64,000 nt of DNA, taken from the NCBI GenBank assembly GCA_963662355.1, contig OY759361.1, forward strand, positions 372,001-436,000. Reading direction: 5' to 3'. The stretch is from WTFY01 sp026713925 (GTDB taxonomy: Bacteria; Pseudomonadota; Gammaproteobacteria; UBA4575). A program made the translations under genes and the position numbers. Below, piece after piece: positions 1-9,478 of the stretch; position 1 is the first letter of the stretch, and each line of letters opens with the position of its first letter. The notes below the pieces were generated by a model. That model did not search any database. It saw only the letters and a program-made list of their open reading frames with translations, and was not told the origin of the DNA.

Positions 1-318
1 GTCGAGGAAGGCGGCGTGAATTTCAGTGGCGGCCAAAGACAACGGCTGGAAATCGCCCGCGCACTGGTGGGCAATCCGACAGTGCTCATTCTGGACGAGG
101 CGACCAGCGCCCTAGATGCCGCGACAGAGGAACATGTTGATGATGCCTTACGGCGTCGCGGTGTCACCTGCCTGATCGTGGCGCACCGGCTGAGTACCGT
201 GCGGGATAGCGATGAAATTATTGTGCTCGACAAAGGCGCCACCGTGCAGCGCGGCACGCATGACGAGTTGATTGCGGATCAGGATGGCATGTATTACAAG
301 CTGGTTAAGTCAGGCTGA
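1..318 (+). CDS. NHLM-type peptidase/ABC exporter, C-terminal fragment
   Basis: Only the last 105 residues of an ABC ATPase are inside the window, and the reading frame is open back to base 1. The ABC signature (NFSGGQRQRLEIARAL), Walker B (VLILDEATSALD) and switch histidine (IVAHRLSTV) are visible. The stop overlaps the start of the next gene (ATGA), so the two are translationally coupled. That neighbour is of the peptidase-less type that pairs with the peptidase/ATP-binding exporter of NHLP bacteriocin systems. I infer that this protein carries an N-terminal C39-like peptidase off-window that removes the leader after a GG/AG site. The ABC assignment is certain; the peptidase part is inferred from the neighbour. 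Confidence 0.85.
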   Translation, partial: VEEGGVNFSGGQRQRLEIARALVGNPTVLILDEATSALDAATEEHVDDALRRRGVTCLIVAHRLSTVRDSDEIIVLDKGATVQRGTHDELIADQDGMYYKLVKSG

Positions 319-3260
319 TGCAGGATACAAGGCCGGAATACACATCAATAGCCGAACTCGCTGCTTGCTCCGGGACATCCGTGCCCTGCGCAAGCAACCT
401 GCCGGTGAAACTCGACGACCCGGACAGTATCTGGTTCATTGATCAGGGCGCCGTTAATCTGTTCCTAGTTGAATTCAAGGACGGGGTGGAGCAAGCCGCG
501 CCGCAGCATCTGCTACGCCGCGAATCGGGCTGGATACTGCCAGGTGTAGCACCGGACCAACGAGACAATAACAAGGACACTACGCTCAGCCTGATTGCCA
601 AAGGATTGCCAGATACCCTTCTGAAACGCCTGCCGGCATCCTTGCTGTCTGAGGTTCATCCAACAGAACTGGCGGAACAGACCGATACTTGGCTGAACGC
701 TATTACTGACACACTTTCGCGTTTTGCAAGCCCCCTTCCGCGTCCGACAGCACTGGCCGATCCCGGTATGGCGCGGACCTTCCCCCCTTGTACGCTATCC
801 GTACATCGCGGTGTGGTATGGGTGTCCAAACCATACCGCGGCGAATTTCTGTTCATGGATATCGTCGACCAAGCGGAACTTACCGAAGCAGGCGGCTCAC
901 CCGAGGCTATGTTACCACTGACGCGGACAAGCTGGCTCACCTTGTTCGCCAGGGAGACACTGTTGGGCAAATCAACTGAAACACTGGCTCAGCAAGGCAT
1001 GCTGCTGCCGGCGCTCGCCTCTTTTCACGCGGTTGCGTTCACCTTGGAACGCCTCAACCGCCAACTGGCCGTGGTCGATGATGTGAATCTCGAACGCGCT
1101 CGGACAACTAGCCGCCGCACGGCTGAAAAAGCTGCACGGCAGCGGCTTTTCAATATCTATAACCTGCCGATTGACCGGGATGCCAATGTCGAGGACACGG
1201 CTCTGACGGATGCCCTGCAAATCATCGGCCGTCATGAAGGAATCGATTTCAAGATTCCAGTACGCTCGGGACCTTCCGATACCCCGGTCGGCCTCGTTGA
1301 AGTTCTAGATGCGTCAGCCGTGCGCACCCGGCGTGTGCGTTTGAAAGCCGAAGACACCTGGTGGCGTGGCGACAGCAACGCGATGCTGGGATTCCGCGCA
1401 GAGGACGGTCAGCCCGTAGCGCTGCTGCCAGGAAAATTCGGGCACTACCGGGAAGTCGATCCAGTCAGCAAGCGCAGCGTGCGGATTACGGCGGATCGCG
1501 CCGACACGCTGGGCAAAGAAGCTTGGATGTTCTATCGGCCATTGCCATCGGAGAACGTGAAACCGGCAGACCTGCTGGGGATCGCCCTGCATGGATCGGT
1601 CACGGATCTGGCGCGGCTGGTGATTTCAGGGCTACTGTGCGGCCTGATCAAACTGCTGCCGGCACTCGCGCTTGGATACGTTGCAAATGAAGTCATGGCG
1701 GGTGGAAGTATCGGGGCAGTCTATGCCGTGGCCTTGGCTTTGGCAGGGCTTGGTTTGCTCGGCGCACTGCTGCACCTGCTTCAAAGCACGGCGATGATGC
1801 GGCTTGAGGGGCGCACGGCGTCACGGGCCGAAGCTGCTTTCTGGGACCGCCTCATGCGCCTTCCACCAAGTATTCTGCACCGCTATCCAACCGGAGATCT
1901 GGCCATGTCGGGAATGACATTCCAGAATCTTCGCGATGGCCTGCAGGGAGTTGTCGCCAATAGCATACTGTCGATCATTTTTCTATCTCCGGTTTTTGCC
2001 ATCATCTTCTTCTACGATGCCACCCTAGGGGTCATTGCTCTCGTTTTCAGCCTGGCCTCGCTGCTGATTACCGTAGCCCTTGGGTTGCTCCAGATTTCAC
2101 CTTATGGGCGGATGGTCAGCGCAACGCGTCGCGTCACCAGCCGGCTGTTCCAGATCGTGGGCGGTTTCACCAAGCTGCGCGTGGAAAACGCAGAAGGATC
2201 GGCTTTCGCCATCTGGGCGCGGGATTACCGCGAGCAGAAACGCGCAGAGCTTGAACTGGGCGCGCTTGAGGGTCACTCGCGGGCATTTGGTGCCGCGCTC
2301 CCTTTTCTTGCTGGTGGGGTACTGCTTTTCACAGTGGTAGCGCTAGACAACCGGGATATCCTAGTCGGCGATTTTCTCGTCGTTTACATAGTCTTCATCG
2401 TTTTCCAGTCCGCTATCGCCCGACTCGGTGAGTCCTTCGGCACCGTTGCCGCCATGCTGCCGGCGTTCGATCAGATGCGGCCGCTGCTCGCTGCAGTTCC
2501 TGAAACCGAGACTGAAGGAGAGCCGGCTGAATATCTGGGAGGCGAAATTCTGTTCGACCGGATTTCCTTCCGCTACGATCCCGACGGTCCGTTAATTCTC
2601 GATGATGTCACGATTCACGCCCGTCCTGGTGAATTCGTCGCGATTGCTGGCGAATCCGGTGCCGGCAAGAGCACCCTGTTCCGGCTCGCGCTTGGAATCG
2701 ACCGGCCAACTGCTGGCGCGGTGTATTACGACGGACGAGATCTGAAGCACCTGAACCTGAAACAGGTACGGCGGAAAATTGGCGCGGTGCCGCAATCAGT
2801 TGGACTACATCCCATGGATATCTGGGACAATTTAGTCAGTCACCACGATGAAGTGGCGAGTGAGGAAGTATGGACAGCAGCCCGGATCGCAGAAATCGAA
2901 GGCGAAATCAAGGGCATGCCTATGGGCATGATGACTGTGGTCGGCGCCAGCGGGGCTGTCCTGTCAGGCGGCGAGAGTCAGCGCGTCACAATAGCCCGCT
3001 CGGTGATCGGCAGTCCGCGAATTATGCTGTTTGATGAGGCAACCAACTGGCTGGATAACGAAAACCAGGCCAAGGTAATGCAGAACATCACTGCCCTGAC
3101 CTCCACCCGGATCATCATCGCTCACCGCCTGTCCACGCTGGAACAGGCAGATCGCATCTACGTGTTGCAGGCTGGAAAAGTTGTGCAGAGTGGTTCCTTC
3201 AACGAACTCATGAAGGATGACGGGGTATTCAGGGAACTGGTAAAAAGGCAGATCGCTTGA
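318..3260 (+). CDS. NHLM bacteriocin-system ABC transporter, peptidase-less subunit
   Basis: This 980-residue protein has three parts. A long soluble N-terminal region (about 1-420) has no peptidase motif. A six-helix ABC transmembrane domain follows (about 425-720). The C-terminal ATPase has Walker A GESGAGKST near 778, the signature LSGGESQRVTIARS near 882, Walker B RIMLFDEATNWLD near 900 and the IIIAHRLSTL switch. The length and layout match the second ABC protein of NHLM export systems, which works with the peptidase-bearing ABC protein and an HlyD-like adaptor; the adaptor is not in the window. It probably exports the NHLP-leader product encoded at 6262-6513. It starts on the ATG that overlaps the previous stop. 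Confidence 0.88.
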   Translation: MQDTRPEYTSIAELAACSGTSVPCASNLPVKLDDPDSIWFIDQGAVNLFLVEFKDGVEQAAPQHLLRRESGWILPGVAPDQRDNNKDTTLSLIAKGLPDTLLKRLPASLLSEVHPTELAEQTDTWLNAITDTLSRFASPLPRPTALADPGMARTFPPCTLSVHRGVVWVSKPYRGEFLFMDIVDQAELTEAGGSPEAMLPLTRTSWLTLFARETLLGKSTETLAQQGMLLPALASFHAVAFTLERLNRQLAVVDDVNLERARTTSRRTAEKAARQRLFNIYNLPIDRDANVEDTALTDALQIIGRHEGIDFKIPVRSGPSDTPVGLVEVLDASAVRTRRVRLKAEDTWWRGDSNAMLGFRAEDGQPVALLPGKFGHYREVDPVSKRSVRITADRADTLGKEAWMFYRPLPSENVKPADLLGIALHGSVTDLARLVISGLLCGLIKLLPALALGYVANEVMAGGSIGAVYAVALALAGLGLLGALLHLLQSTAMMRLEGRTASRAEAAFWDRLMRLPPSILHRYPTGDLAMSGMTFQNLRDGLQGVVANSILSIIFLSPVFAIIFFYDATLGVIALVFSLASLLITVALGLLQISPYGRMVSATRRVTSRLFQIVGGFTKLRVENAEGSAFAIWARDYREQKRAELELGALEGHSRAFGAALPFLAGGVLLFTVVALDNRDILVGDFLVVYIVFIVFQSAIARLGESFGTVAAMLPAFDQMRPLLAAVPETETEGEPAEYLGGEILFDRISFRYDPDGPLILDDVTIHARPGEFVAIAGESGAGKSTLFRLALGIDRPTAGAVYYDGRDLKHLNLKQVRRKIGAVPQSVGLHPMDIWDNLVSHHDEVASEEVWTAARIAEIEGEIKGMPMGMMTVVGASGAVLSGGESQRVTIARSVIGSPRIMLFDEATNWLDNENQAKVMQNITALTSTRIIIAHRLSTLEQADRIYVLQAGKVVQSGSFNELMKDDGVFRELVKRQIA

Positions 3261-3661
3261 TCCGAATATGCAGAACGGCCGGGAGCCCACATTCATGATC
3301 GTGTACACTCGCAAGTGCGACGTCCATGCCGTCGGTGTCGGTAAGATTGACTGACGGGCAAGGGTTGCTGGATCAGCCATCGGATATTCTCCAACGCGAT
3401 TTCGCCCGGGGCTGTAGCTGGACATAAACCCGTTTTGATTACACCATGGCCGGAGAGTTTCACGATCTGGCAGAACCTCCAGGATCCTTCTACGCGACAT
3501 GGACAGTTGCCCATACATTTTCCCGGGTGCGGTCCTGGACCCTGGGTTCAATGACTTTTGGTGCTCGCGGCCAGATATAATTAGAAAACACATAGATACT
3601 CGGATATAGTACTTCTGCTGATATCACGCTTATCTTCATGTATTTTAACCGCTGAGAATTC
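3261..3661. other. gene-free stretch upstream of the NHLP-cyclase fusion
   Basis: About 400 bases with no supportable gene. The first two thirds resemble neighbouring coding DNA in composition but are broken by stops in every frame. The last 100 bases are AT-rich and could hold the promoter of the gene at 3662. A weak TTAGAA/TATAGT pair lies near 3580-3613. No terminator-like hairpin was found after the ABC gene. Confidence 0.5.
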
Positions 3662-4999
3662 ATGTTCGACTATGACTCACGGAAATGGAAGACATCAATG
3701 AAGAAACCCATTAACGCAGCAGATTTCCTCGTATCAAGAGCTGGCGAAGACAGTGACTTTCGCGAATGTCTCCTCAAAAACCCTAAAGAAACAATCGAAA
3801 AGGAATTCGGTGTGCCGCTGGCCGAAGACCATGAGATTCACGTGCACGAAGAAACCTATACCGCAACGCATGTGGTGCTTCCGCCGCGTAGCAAGCTCAG
3901 TGAGGCCGAACGGGAGGCGGCGAAAACCGGCGTAGCATCACTCGAGTTTCTTCGCAAGACACTTTACGACCCCGCGCCACCTCTTCGTCCCCCCCCACCT
4001 AAACCGACAAGAGCCCGATGGCACACTGCCACCTCCAAGGCACTTGCAATAGCAGGTAGAGAAAGTATCAGCCGCGGTCTCGATTTCCTGGAATCCACTA
4101 TTGACGAAAATGGCGCCTGGCACTGCATCCGGTTCAATATAGCCGACCCGGACATTCCACGACATTACGAAAAACCTCCTTTTATTTCGGCTCTTTGCGT
4201 ACTTGCCCTGGAAAGTTGTGATGAAGCGCGGGCCAAGGCCATGTGCACCACTACCAAGGCATACCTCGTCAACACCATTGAATATCCCGGATTGTGGCGC
4301 TATTACCGCCATCTGCCCCAGGATCTTGACAGTACCACGATGTGTTCACTTGTCATCGGGACTCACCCCTGGATTATGCTGGGAAGGAACGTTTCACGAA
4401 TATTGGCGAATCGCGACGAGGAAGGCCGTTTCATGACTTGGGTACTGGAGGAAGACGAACCCAATGTTGTGTCGAAATTTCGTATTGAAGCGGATCCCGT
4501 AGTCAATGCGAATGTCATTGCTTACCTCGGCGACGGTCCCGAAACCAAGGATGCCCAACGATGGTTGGAAACCTTGATTACTAAAGGCAACCTTGAGGGC
4601 TCGTCCAAATGGTATCCTGATACGGTCACAATTTACTATGCAATCACTAGTGCCATGATGCGTGCGCAGCCTGCCCTCGATCAACTACGCTCGATACTTG
4701 CGGATCGTATCCTAGGTTTGCGCGACGAGAAGGGAGAATTTGGCAATATCCTTCAGACCGCTCAAGCAGTGTCAGCGCTCTACAATATTGGAAGCCTTGA
4801 AAGCATCGACGCGAAACGCCAAGTGGAAAGGTTCATAAGTTCACAACGTGAGGATGGTAGCTGGCCGGAACTTCTCGCGTTTGGTGACCAAGCGCTAAAG
4901 TGGGGCGTGGTAGGGCAGATCGGGCATGGCTCTGAAGCCGTGACCTCTGCGTTTTGTATCGAAGCTCTAGAGCGTATCGTCGAAACCTTGAGAGCCTGA
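3662..4999 (+). CDS. NHLP-leader protein fused to terpene-cyclase-like helical domain
   Basis: The protein has 445 residues. Residues 13-95 look like an NHLP (nitrile hydratase alpha-like) leader: DSDFRECLLKNPKETIEKEF, then VVLPP and an acidic stretch ending AAKTG. This stretch aligns with the free precursor at 6262-6513 (VALPP ... EAVSAG). A proline-rich linker (RPPPPKP, about 109-115) follows. The remaining 320 residues look like a squalene-cyclase/prenyltransferase alpha-alpha barrel, with DLDSTT at 221-226, similar to the class II cyclase DxDD/T acid motif, and a QW-like repeat QREDGSW near the end. An alternative start at 3698 has a better Shine-Dalgarno (GGAAG). Whether the domain is an enzyme guided by its leader or is itself a cleaved substrate is unknown. 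Confidence 0.8.
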   Translation: MFDYDSRKWKTSMKKPINAADFLVSRAGEDSDFRECLLKNPKETIEKEFGVPLAEDHEIHVHEETYTATHVVLPPRSKLSEAEREAAKTGVASLEFLRKTLYDPAPPLRPPPPKPTRARWHTATSKALAIAGRESISRGLDFLESTIDENGAWHCIRFNIADPDIPRHYEKPPFISALCVLALESCDEARAKAMCTTTKAYLVNTIEYPGLWRYYRHLPQDLDSTTMCSLVIGTHPWIMLGRNVSRILANRDEEGRFMTWVLEEDEPNVVSKFRIEADPVVNANVIAYLGDGPETKDAQRWLETLITKGNLEGSSKWYPDTVTIYYAITSAMMRAQPALDQLRSILADRILGLRDEKGEFGNILQTAQAVSALYNIGSLESIDAKRQVERFISSQREDGSWPELLAFGDQALKWGVVGQIGHGSEAVTSAFCIEALERIVETLRA

Positions 5000-5010
5000 A
5001 GGATTTGCAG

Positions 5011-6135
5011 GTGACGATAGATATTGACGAGGCAGTCACACTTACCCAGGACCGTCTTGCCGAAGAGGGCGGCACCATGGGTGAATTGCTTGGGCACTTT
5101 CGAAACAGGATTTCGCCGATTCTTATCGGAGTTCCGGAATGGGAGCGCATACTCGAATGTGCCAAGAAACTTCCAATCACAATGGGCTCCCTTCCATTCG
5201 GCTTTGAACTGCCGCTGCATGAACGCAGGCCAGAGGCGGATTTCGGCGTCTCCCTAGCGAGCGGCACCAGAACGGCCGCATTTTTCCAAGAGCGCGCACG
5301 GACCGACAAGACGGATGAGGTCGCGGGAGCGATCGGCCGACTGTTCAGGCAAATGGATACCGAAAACTCACCTCTGCGTGAAATTGTCGGCCGCAAATTG
5401 ATGCTGGAATATGACATCGGATCGGCGCGGGGCGGTGAATGTTTGTTTCCGGGAATGTTCCTGCGGCCCGGCGAACGCCCGATTATGGGTGCCCGTGGCC
5501 AGGAGAATGATGTTGGCATGGTGGTTGACAAGCTCATTTCCTGCGTAGGCTGGGAGATGACTGACACCGAGCGGGAGAACGTCGAACGAGTTTACCTGAT
5601 GCAGCCGGGGGATACGCGCCTGGATTCGTTCGGTATATTCCCGTCTCGCTCACGGGCAATCCGCTTGGCGATCATGGGATTCAAATCGCAACAGGAAATA
5701 GGTTGCTATCTTGAAAACACGGATTGGCCGGGCCAGATTTCGGCTGTCGACTCCGTGATTGCACGCTTCAAGAAGCGCGTGAATATTGTCAGGATTGGGG
5801 TGAATCTTGACGTGCAGGAAGAGGGGGTTGGTCCGACTCTCGGCCTTACGCTTATTGTCAAGCAGAGATATACAAAAGATTCACGTTATTGGCTCGACGG
5901 CCTGACCGACTGGGACCCGTTTTTGGAAGCCATTAGCCATGAAGACCTTGTCGTGCCGGAGAAGCTTGCAGCACTTGCTGACTGGGTTTCAAGTCCGACA
6001 ACGCTTTTCGCAAAGTCTGGACGTTATGTACTGCTACGTGGTATTCACCACATAAAGCTGGTCATATCCAGAAATCAGCTTCGAAAAGCCAAAGCCTACG
6101 TGTTTATGGTGCTTTCCGGAGCAGTCTCCTTCTAA
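5011..6135 (+). CDS. unrecognised protein paired with the NHLP-cyclase fusion
   Basis: A soluble protein of 374 residues with no signal peptide or membrane helix; I do not recognise the family. I chose the GTG at 5011 because AAGGA lies 7 bases upstream and the start falls 11 bases after the previous stop. An in-frame TTG at 4954 would overlap the previous gene. Blocks that look conserved include LPFGFELPLHE, VGRKLMLEYDIG, FLRPGERPI, LDSFGIFPSRSRA, GPTLGLTLI and a C-terminal RGIHHIKLVI. The dense Arg/Gly/Pro pattern suggests an enzyme. Tight spacing says it acts with the upstream cyclase-like protein. RiPP prenyltransferases were considered, but no defining motif was seen. Confidence 0.75.
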   Translation: MTIDIDEAVTLTQDRLAEEGGTMGELLGHFRNRISPILIGVPEWERILECAKKLPITMGSLPFGFELPLHERRPEADFGVSLASGTRTAAFFQERARTDKTDEVAGAIGRLFRQMDTENSPLREIVGRKLMLEYDIGSARGGECLFPGMFLRPGERPIMGARGQENDVGMVVDKLISCVGWEMTDTERENVERVYLMQPGDTRLDSFGIFPSRSRAIRLAIMGFKSQQEIGCYLENTDWPGQISAVDSVIARFKKRVNIVRIGVNLDVQEEGVGPTLGLTLIVKQRYTKDSRYWLDGLTDWDPFLEAISHEDLVVPEKLAALADWVSSPTTLFAKSGRYVLLRGIHHIKLVISRNQLRKAKAYVFMVLSGAVSF

Positions 6136-6163
6136 TACCACAACTGCAAACGGGCGCACCGAA

Positions 6164-6191
6164 CCCCTTCCCCCGGCAGAGGGCGAAGGGG
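6164..6191. terminator. GC-rich hairpin between convergent genes
   Basis: CCCCTTC and GAAGGGG form a perfect 7-bp stem that can be extended inward by CCC/GGG. It lies between the end of the plus-strand gene at 6135 and the end of the minus-strand precursor at 6262. No T-run follows on either strand, so it is either a weak bidirectional terminator or only an RNA-stabilising hairpin. Confidence 0.4.
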
Positions 6192-6261
6192 ATCATTTCA
6201 AGTTTTGCACAGGTGCGGACGGTTCCGCGTCTTAACCAGCCATTCCCACTGGTTATCTGGC

Positions 6262-6513
6262 TTACCAGCAGCAGCAAAGGCCAGCTGAGACAGCTTCGAG
6301 TTGCTCCTCGGTGATATGCGGGTCCGGTGGTAGCGCAACATGCACCGTCTGCATGTCGCTCTCATGGACTACGACATTCATCGAATCGGGAATCGAAATG
6401 TCCAATTCCTTGCTGATGGCAGATTTTGGATCATTAAGGAGCTGTTGCCTGAACTCTGGATCCAAAGCCGACTTTTCAACAATGTGCTGTAACATATCAT
6501 CGCCACTTCTCAT
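6262..6513 (-). CDS. NHLP-family RiPP precursor with predicted core LCCCW
   Basis: An 83-residue precursor. Residues 7-78 form a typical NHLP leader: DPEFRQQLLNDPKSAI, then VHVALPP and EEQLEAVSAG. The Ala-Gly at 77-78 fits the site cut by exporter peptidases after two small residues. Only five residues follow: Leu-Cys-Cys-Cys-Trp. A strong Shine-Dalgarno, AAGGAGG, sits 6-7 bases before the ATG. Three adjacent cysteines and a YcaO cyclodehydratase at 9977-12325 suggest conversion to consecutive thiazolines. Unmodified LCCCW has a calculated monoisotopic mass of 626.20 Da. Each ring closure removes 18.01 Da and each later oxidation 2.02 Da. No azoline dehydrogenase is visible in the window. Confidence 0.9.
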   Translation of the reverse strand: MRSGDDMLQHIVEKSALDPEFRQQLLNDPKSAISKELDISIPDSMNVVVHESDMQTVHVALPPDPHITEEQLEAVSAGLCCCW

Positions 6514-6594
6514 AATAGCCCTCCTTAGGACACTTATTGAGCCTAACGTTTATGGCAGATTCTTAACACCTACATGTTAAACTTAATTCCATTC

Positions 6595-6882
6595 TAGATC
6601 AAACTTGGCACGATAGGGGATAATATCCCATACAAATCTGCTTCCAGGTGCCAGGGCCGCCTTCTGGCTGATTTCCAAATCCCTGTGCAACTGAAGGCTG
6701 GATACTCCTGTCACATTCGTCATCATCAGGAACAGGGCCAGCGCCTATTTCCGATACCCAGGTTCGAGTCCTGCATGACCATGCCCATCTTCACTGAAAA
6801 GAACTTCCGGCAGGCCCGGCACCGTCCGACCGTGCAACCTCTGCTGAGGATGCACCCCTTTTGAAATGCCCAGCAATTCCAT
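6595..6882 (-). mobile_element. decayed IS1595-family transposase remnant
   Basis: Read on the minus strand, short pieces in different frames reconstruct the N-terminal half of an IS1595-type transposase. The zinc-ribbon part RCRACRKFFSVK lies near 6785-6830, with MVMQDSNLG next. In a shifted frame come YRK, a TAG where the family has Trp, ALALFLMMTNV, and GVSSLQLHRDLEISQKAA near 6655-6720. At least two frameshifts and one nonsense change are needed, and the catalytic DDE core is missing. No intact inverted repeats were found. It fills the gap between the precursor and the MMPL exporter, so an insertion once separated these genes. Confidence 0.8.
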
Positions 6883-6949
6883 GACTTCACCGCCGAGTAC
6901 GGCCCGGCTAGTTTGAATTTCCCGCGATCAGACTCAAGAAGATCGCAGA

Positions 6950-9328
6950 TCAGGGCACAGGCGTGGCCCGCTTCGCAAATCTCCGGTCCACCGCTGTCAG
7001 CAGCACCGGCAGGAGCGACAGGTCGGCAATGAGTGCAAAAGCAATAATCATTGCGGTCAAAACCCCGACCTGTGCAGTGGGAACGAATGGAGAAAATATG
7101 AATATCATAAAACCGGCCACCAACACGATCGTCGTAGTAAGCAGGGCACGGCCAGCCGTGTCAAAGGCGTAACGCACTGCTTCCTCGGGGTCCTGGCCGT
7201 ATTCACACCGTGCACGGCGGTACTTGCTGAGAAAATGCACCGTATCGTCCACGACGATACCTATGGTCATGGCTACCACGACAGATAGCGAAAGTCCCAC
7301 CTGTCCGACCATCAACCCCCAGGCGCCGAAGCCCAGCACGGCGGGAACCAAATTGGGAACGATGCTTATCAAACCCAGCCGCAGTGATCGAAAGGCGATG
7401 AGGAGAATGGCGGAAATGGCCAGGAGAACAACCATTGTCCCGACCAGCATGGCGCGAATGTTGCGCTGCCCGATGTAGGCGAACAACGCTGCGGGACCGG
7501 TGCTGTTGACGCCGGCTACGTGTGGCGCGTTTTCTTTCAGCCAAGCCTCGGCACGCGCATTCAGTTCAAGCAATTCTTGCGAAGAAAGTGTCGCCGCCGA
7601 AATCGTCACTCGCGTAGCTGATCTGGACCTGTCGATCTGATTGTTCAGATCCAGACCTTGGGGAAGCGAGAGTTCGTAAAGCAACAGGTATTGTGCCACC
7701 AGCTCTTGGCTTTCCGGAATCCGGTAGGCAGCCGGGTCGTCGCCGTGCATGCTCTTGTTAAGTTGCTGCAAGGTATCGGTGATGACCGACACGTGGCGTA
7801 CAGGGGGCTGCTCACGGTACCAGTTGGCGAAGCTTGAAACCTCGGCGAGGAAAAGAGGATCTGTGACACCGCCCTCAGTAGATGCCTGTAACGAGTATTC
7901 GAGCAGGGTATTGCCGCTCAAGTGCTCGTCCATGAAGTCCGTATCCTGCCGAAACTCAACGCCCTCATCAAAGAAATGAACCAGGACATCATTGAGTTCG
8001 TTGCGCGGAATGGCCAGAATCATCGCGAGCACAATTACCAGCCATCCTAAAAATAGCCCCTTTCTGTAACGCAGCACAGAATCCGCCAAGAGGTTCATTG
8101 TGGGTCCGCGGAGCCGGCGGTCCTTTGCGACACGAACAGGGAGAAGCGAAAGCAGGGCCGGCAGAAAGGTGACGGAGAGAATGAAAGAAGCAAAGATACC
8201 GAAAGCGACGAAGTTGCCAAGATGACGGTAGGGTGGCACTTCGGAAAAGTTCATGCTCAAGAATCCAATCGCCGTCGTGAGGCTTGCCAGAAACACTGGA
8301 TGCAGGTTGAGCCTGATGGATTCGACGATGGCATCGTGCTTGGAATCCCCAGCACGCAGACGCTGCTCCAAAGCCACCAGCAGGTGCACGCAGTTCGCCA
8401 CGACAATCATCAGCGTGATGGTCGGTGCTGGCGAGACGGGCGGGGAAAAGGGTAAACCGACCCATGCACCCAGGCCCATTGACATGAAAATGGAAAAGAC
8501 GATGACCAATCCAGTCGCCGCCACTCCCGCCCAGCCCCGGGTGAGGACACCAAGGACCAGGGCCATGAGTAGAAGGCTTACAGGCAGGAAAATCTTCTGG
8601 CTGTTGATCGAGGCTTCCAAGAAGGTTTGGTTGATCATGACCGTGCCGACGATGCGAAGGTCTATGTCGGGAAATCGTTCTTCTGCCTCCGCTGCGACTG
8701 ATCTGGCGAATTCGGCAACTTCGGCCACGGCCTCCAGCAGGCCCTCCTCTGGCAGTTCAACGGTGACGTTTACAACGCTGACATCACCGTTCAGGCCTAG
8801 AATACTGCCTGCGATACGCGGGTCGGACAAGGCGACGGCACGAATTCGTGACCGCGCCTCGGCTCGGGTCAGTTCTTGCGGATCAACAAGATCCCTAACA
8901 TACAAATCGTCGCCGTCGGCGGTCGTGTGTTGAAAATTGACGAGTGAGTCGACGCGCCTCGAATAGGGCGTTAGCCAAGCGGCTTCTGTAAGCCAAGCAG
9001 CGGCCGAGAGTGCATCCTGTGACGTGGCGTCACCATCGTCCGGAACAATCAGGAACACGATGTTTTCGTTCTGCCCGTAGGTTTTCTCCAGCGCTTCCAG
9101 TGCCAGAAGCTGTGGATTGTCTTCGTCGAAGAAGATGCGGTAGTTGGCGGAGAATTCGAGCAGAGCAATGCCACTTGATGCGACCGCAACCAAGAGTAGC
9201 GTGGCCAAGATAACCAGCCAGCGGGTCGCGAGCACCTGTTCGGCAAATCGCGTTGCGAATTGCCCTTTTCCTATGCTGCGTCTGTTCACAGGGCCGGCGC
9301 GACTAGTTGCGAACGCCCTTGGAGGCAA
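6950..9328 (-). CDS. RND/MMPL-family exporter (HAE3-like)
   Basis: An inner-membrane exporter of 792 residues. It has one N-terminal helix, a large periplasmic loop, a five-helix cluster, a second loop and a second helix cluster, i.e. the duplicated MMPL/RND layout. The conserved transmembrane stretch with GIVVDDTVHFLSKY is in the second half. Size and lack of an adaptor gene match the hydrophobe/amphiphile efflux-3 group of proton-driven exporters. It lies between the YcaO gene and the NHLP precursor on the same strand, so it may export or confer immunity to the modified peptide; that role is inferred. The longest start is TTG at 9328; an in-frame GTG at 9289 is an alternative. Confidence 0.85.
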   Translation of the reverse strand: MPPRAFATSRAGPVNRRSIGKGQFATRFAEQVLATRWLVILATLLLVAVASSGIALLEFSANYRIFFDEDNPQLLALEALEKTYGQNENIVFLIVPDDGDATSQDALSAAAWLTEAAWLTPYSRRVDSLVNFQHTTADGDDLYVRDLVDPQELTRAEARSRIRAVALSDPRIAGSILGLNGDVSVVNVTVELPEEGLLEAVAEVAEFARSVAAEAEERFPDIDLRIVGTVMINQTFLEASINSQKIFLPVSLLLMALVLGVLTRGWAGVAATGLVIVFSIFMSMGLGAWVGLPFSPPVSPAPTITLMIVVANCVHLLVALEQRLRAGDSKHDAIVESIRLNLHPVFLASLTTAIGFLSMNFSEVPPYRHLGNFVAFGIFASFILSVTFLPALLSLLPVRVAKDRRLRGPTMNLLADSVLRYRKGLFLGWLVIVLAMILAIPRNELNDVLVHFFDEGVEFRQDTDFMDEHLSGNTLLEYSLQASTEGGVTDPLFLAEVSSFANWYREQPPVRHVSVITDTLQQLNKSMHGDDPAAYRIPESQELVAQYLLLYELSLPQGLDLNNQIDRSRSATRVTISAATLSSQELLELNARAEAWLKENAPHVAGVNSTGPAALFAYIGQRNIRAMLVGTMVVLLAISAILLIAFRSLRLGLISIVPNLVPAVLGFGAWGLMVGQVGLSLSVVVAMTIGIVVDDTVHFLSKYRRARCEYGQDPEEAVRYAFDTAGRALLTTTIVLVAGFMIFIFSPFVPTAQVGVLTAMIIAFALIADLSLLPVLLTAVDRRFAKRATPVP

Positions 9329-9478
9329 GCAGTGCGCTAAGCCTCATTGCAACCAAAGCCTTATACCAAGTAGCAAGCATGCCATCTCGCAGCCCGGAAC
9401 CCTATTACACCGAGAGCAGTCCAACTTAGACTACGTGCTCCGAACCCACTGAGTCCGAATCAAGGTTGATCAAGGCAT

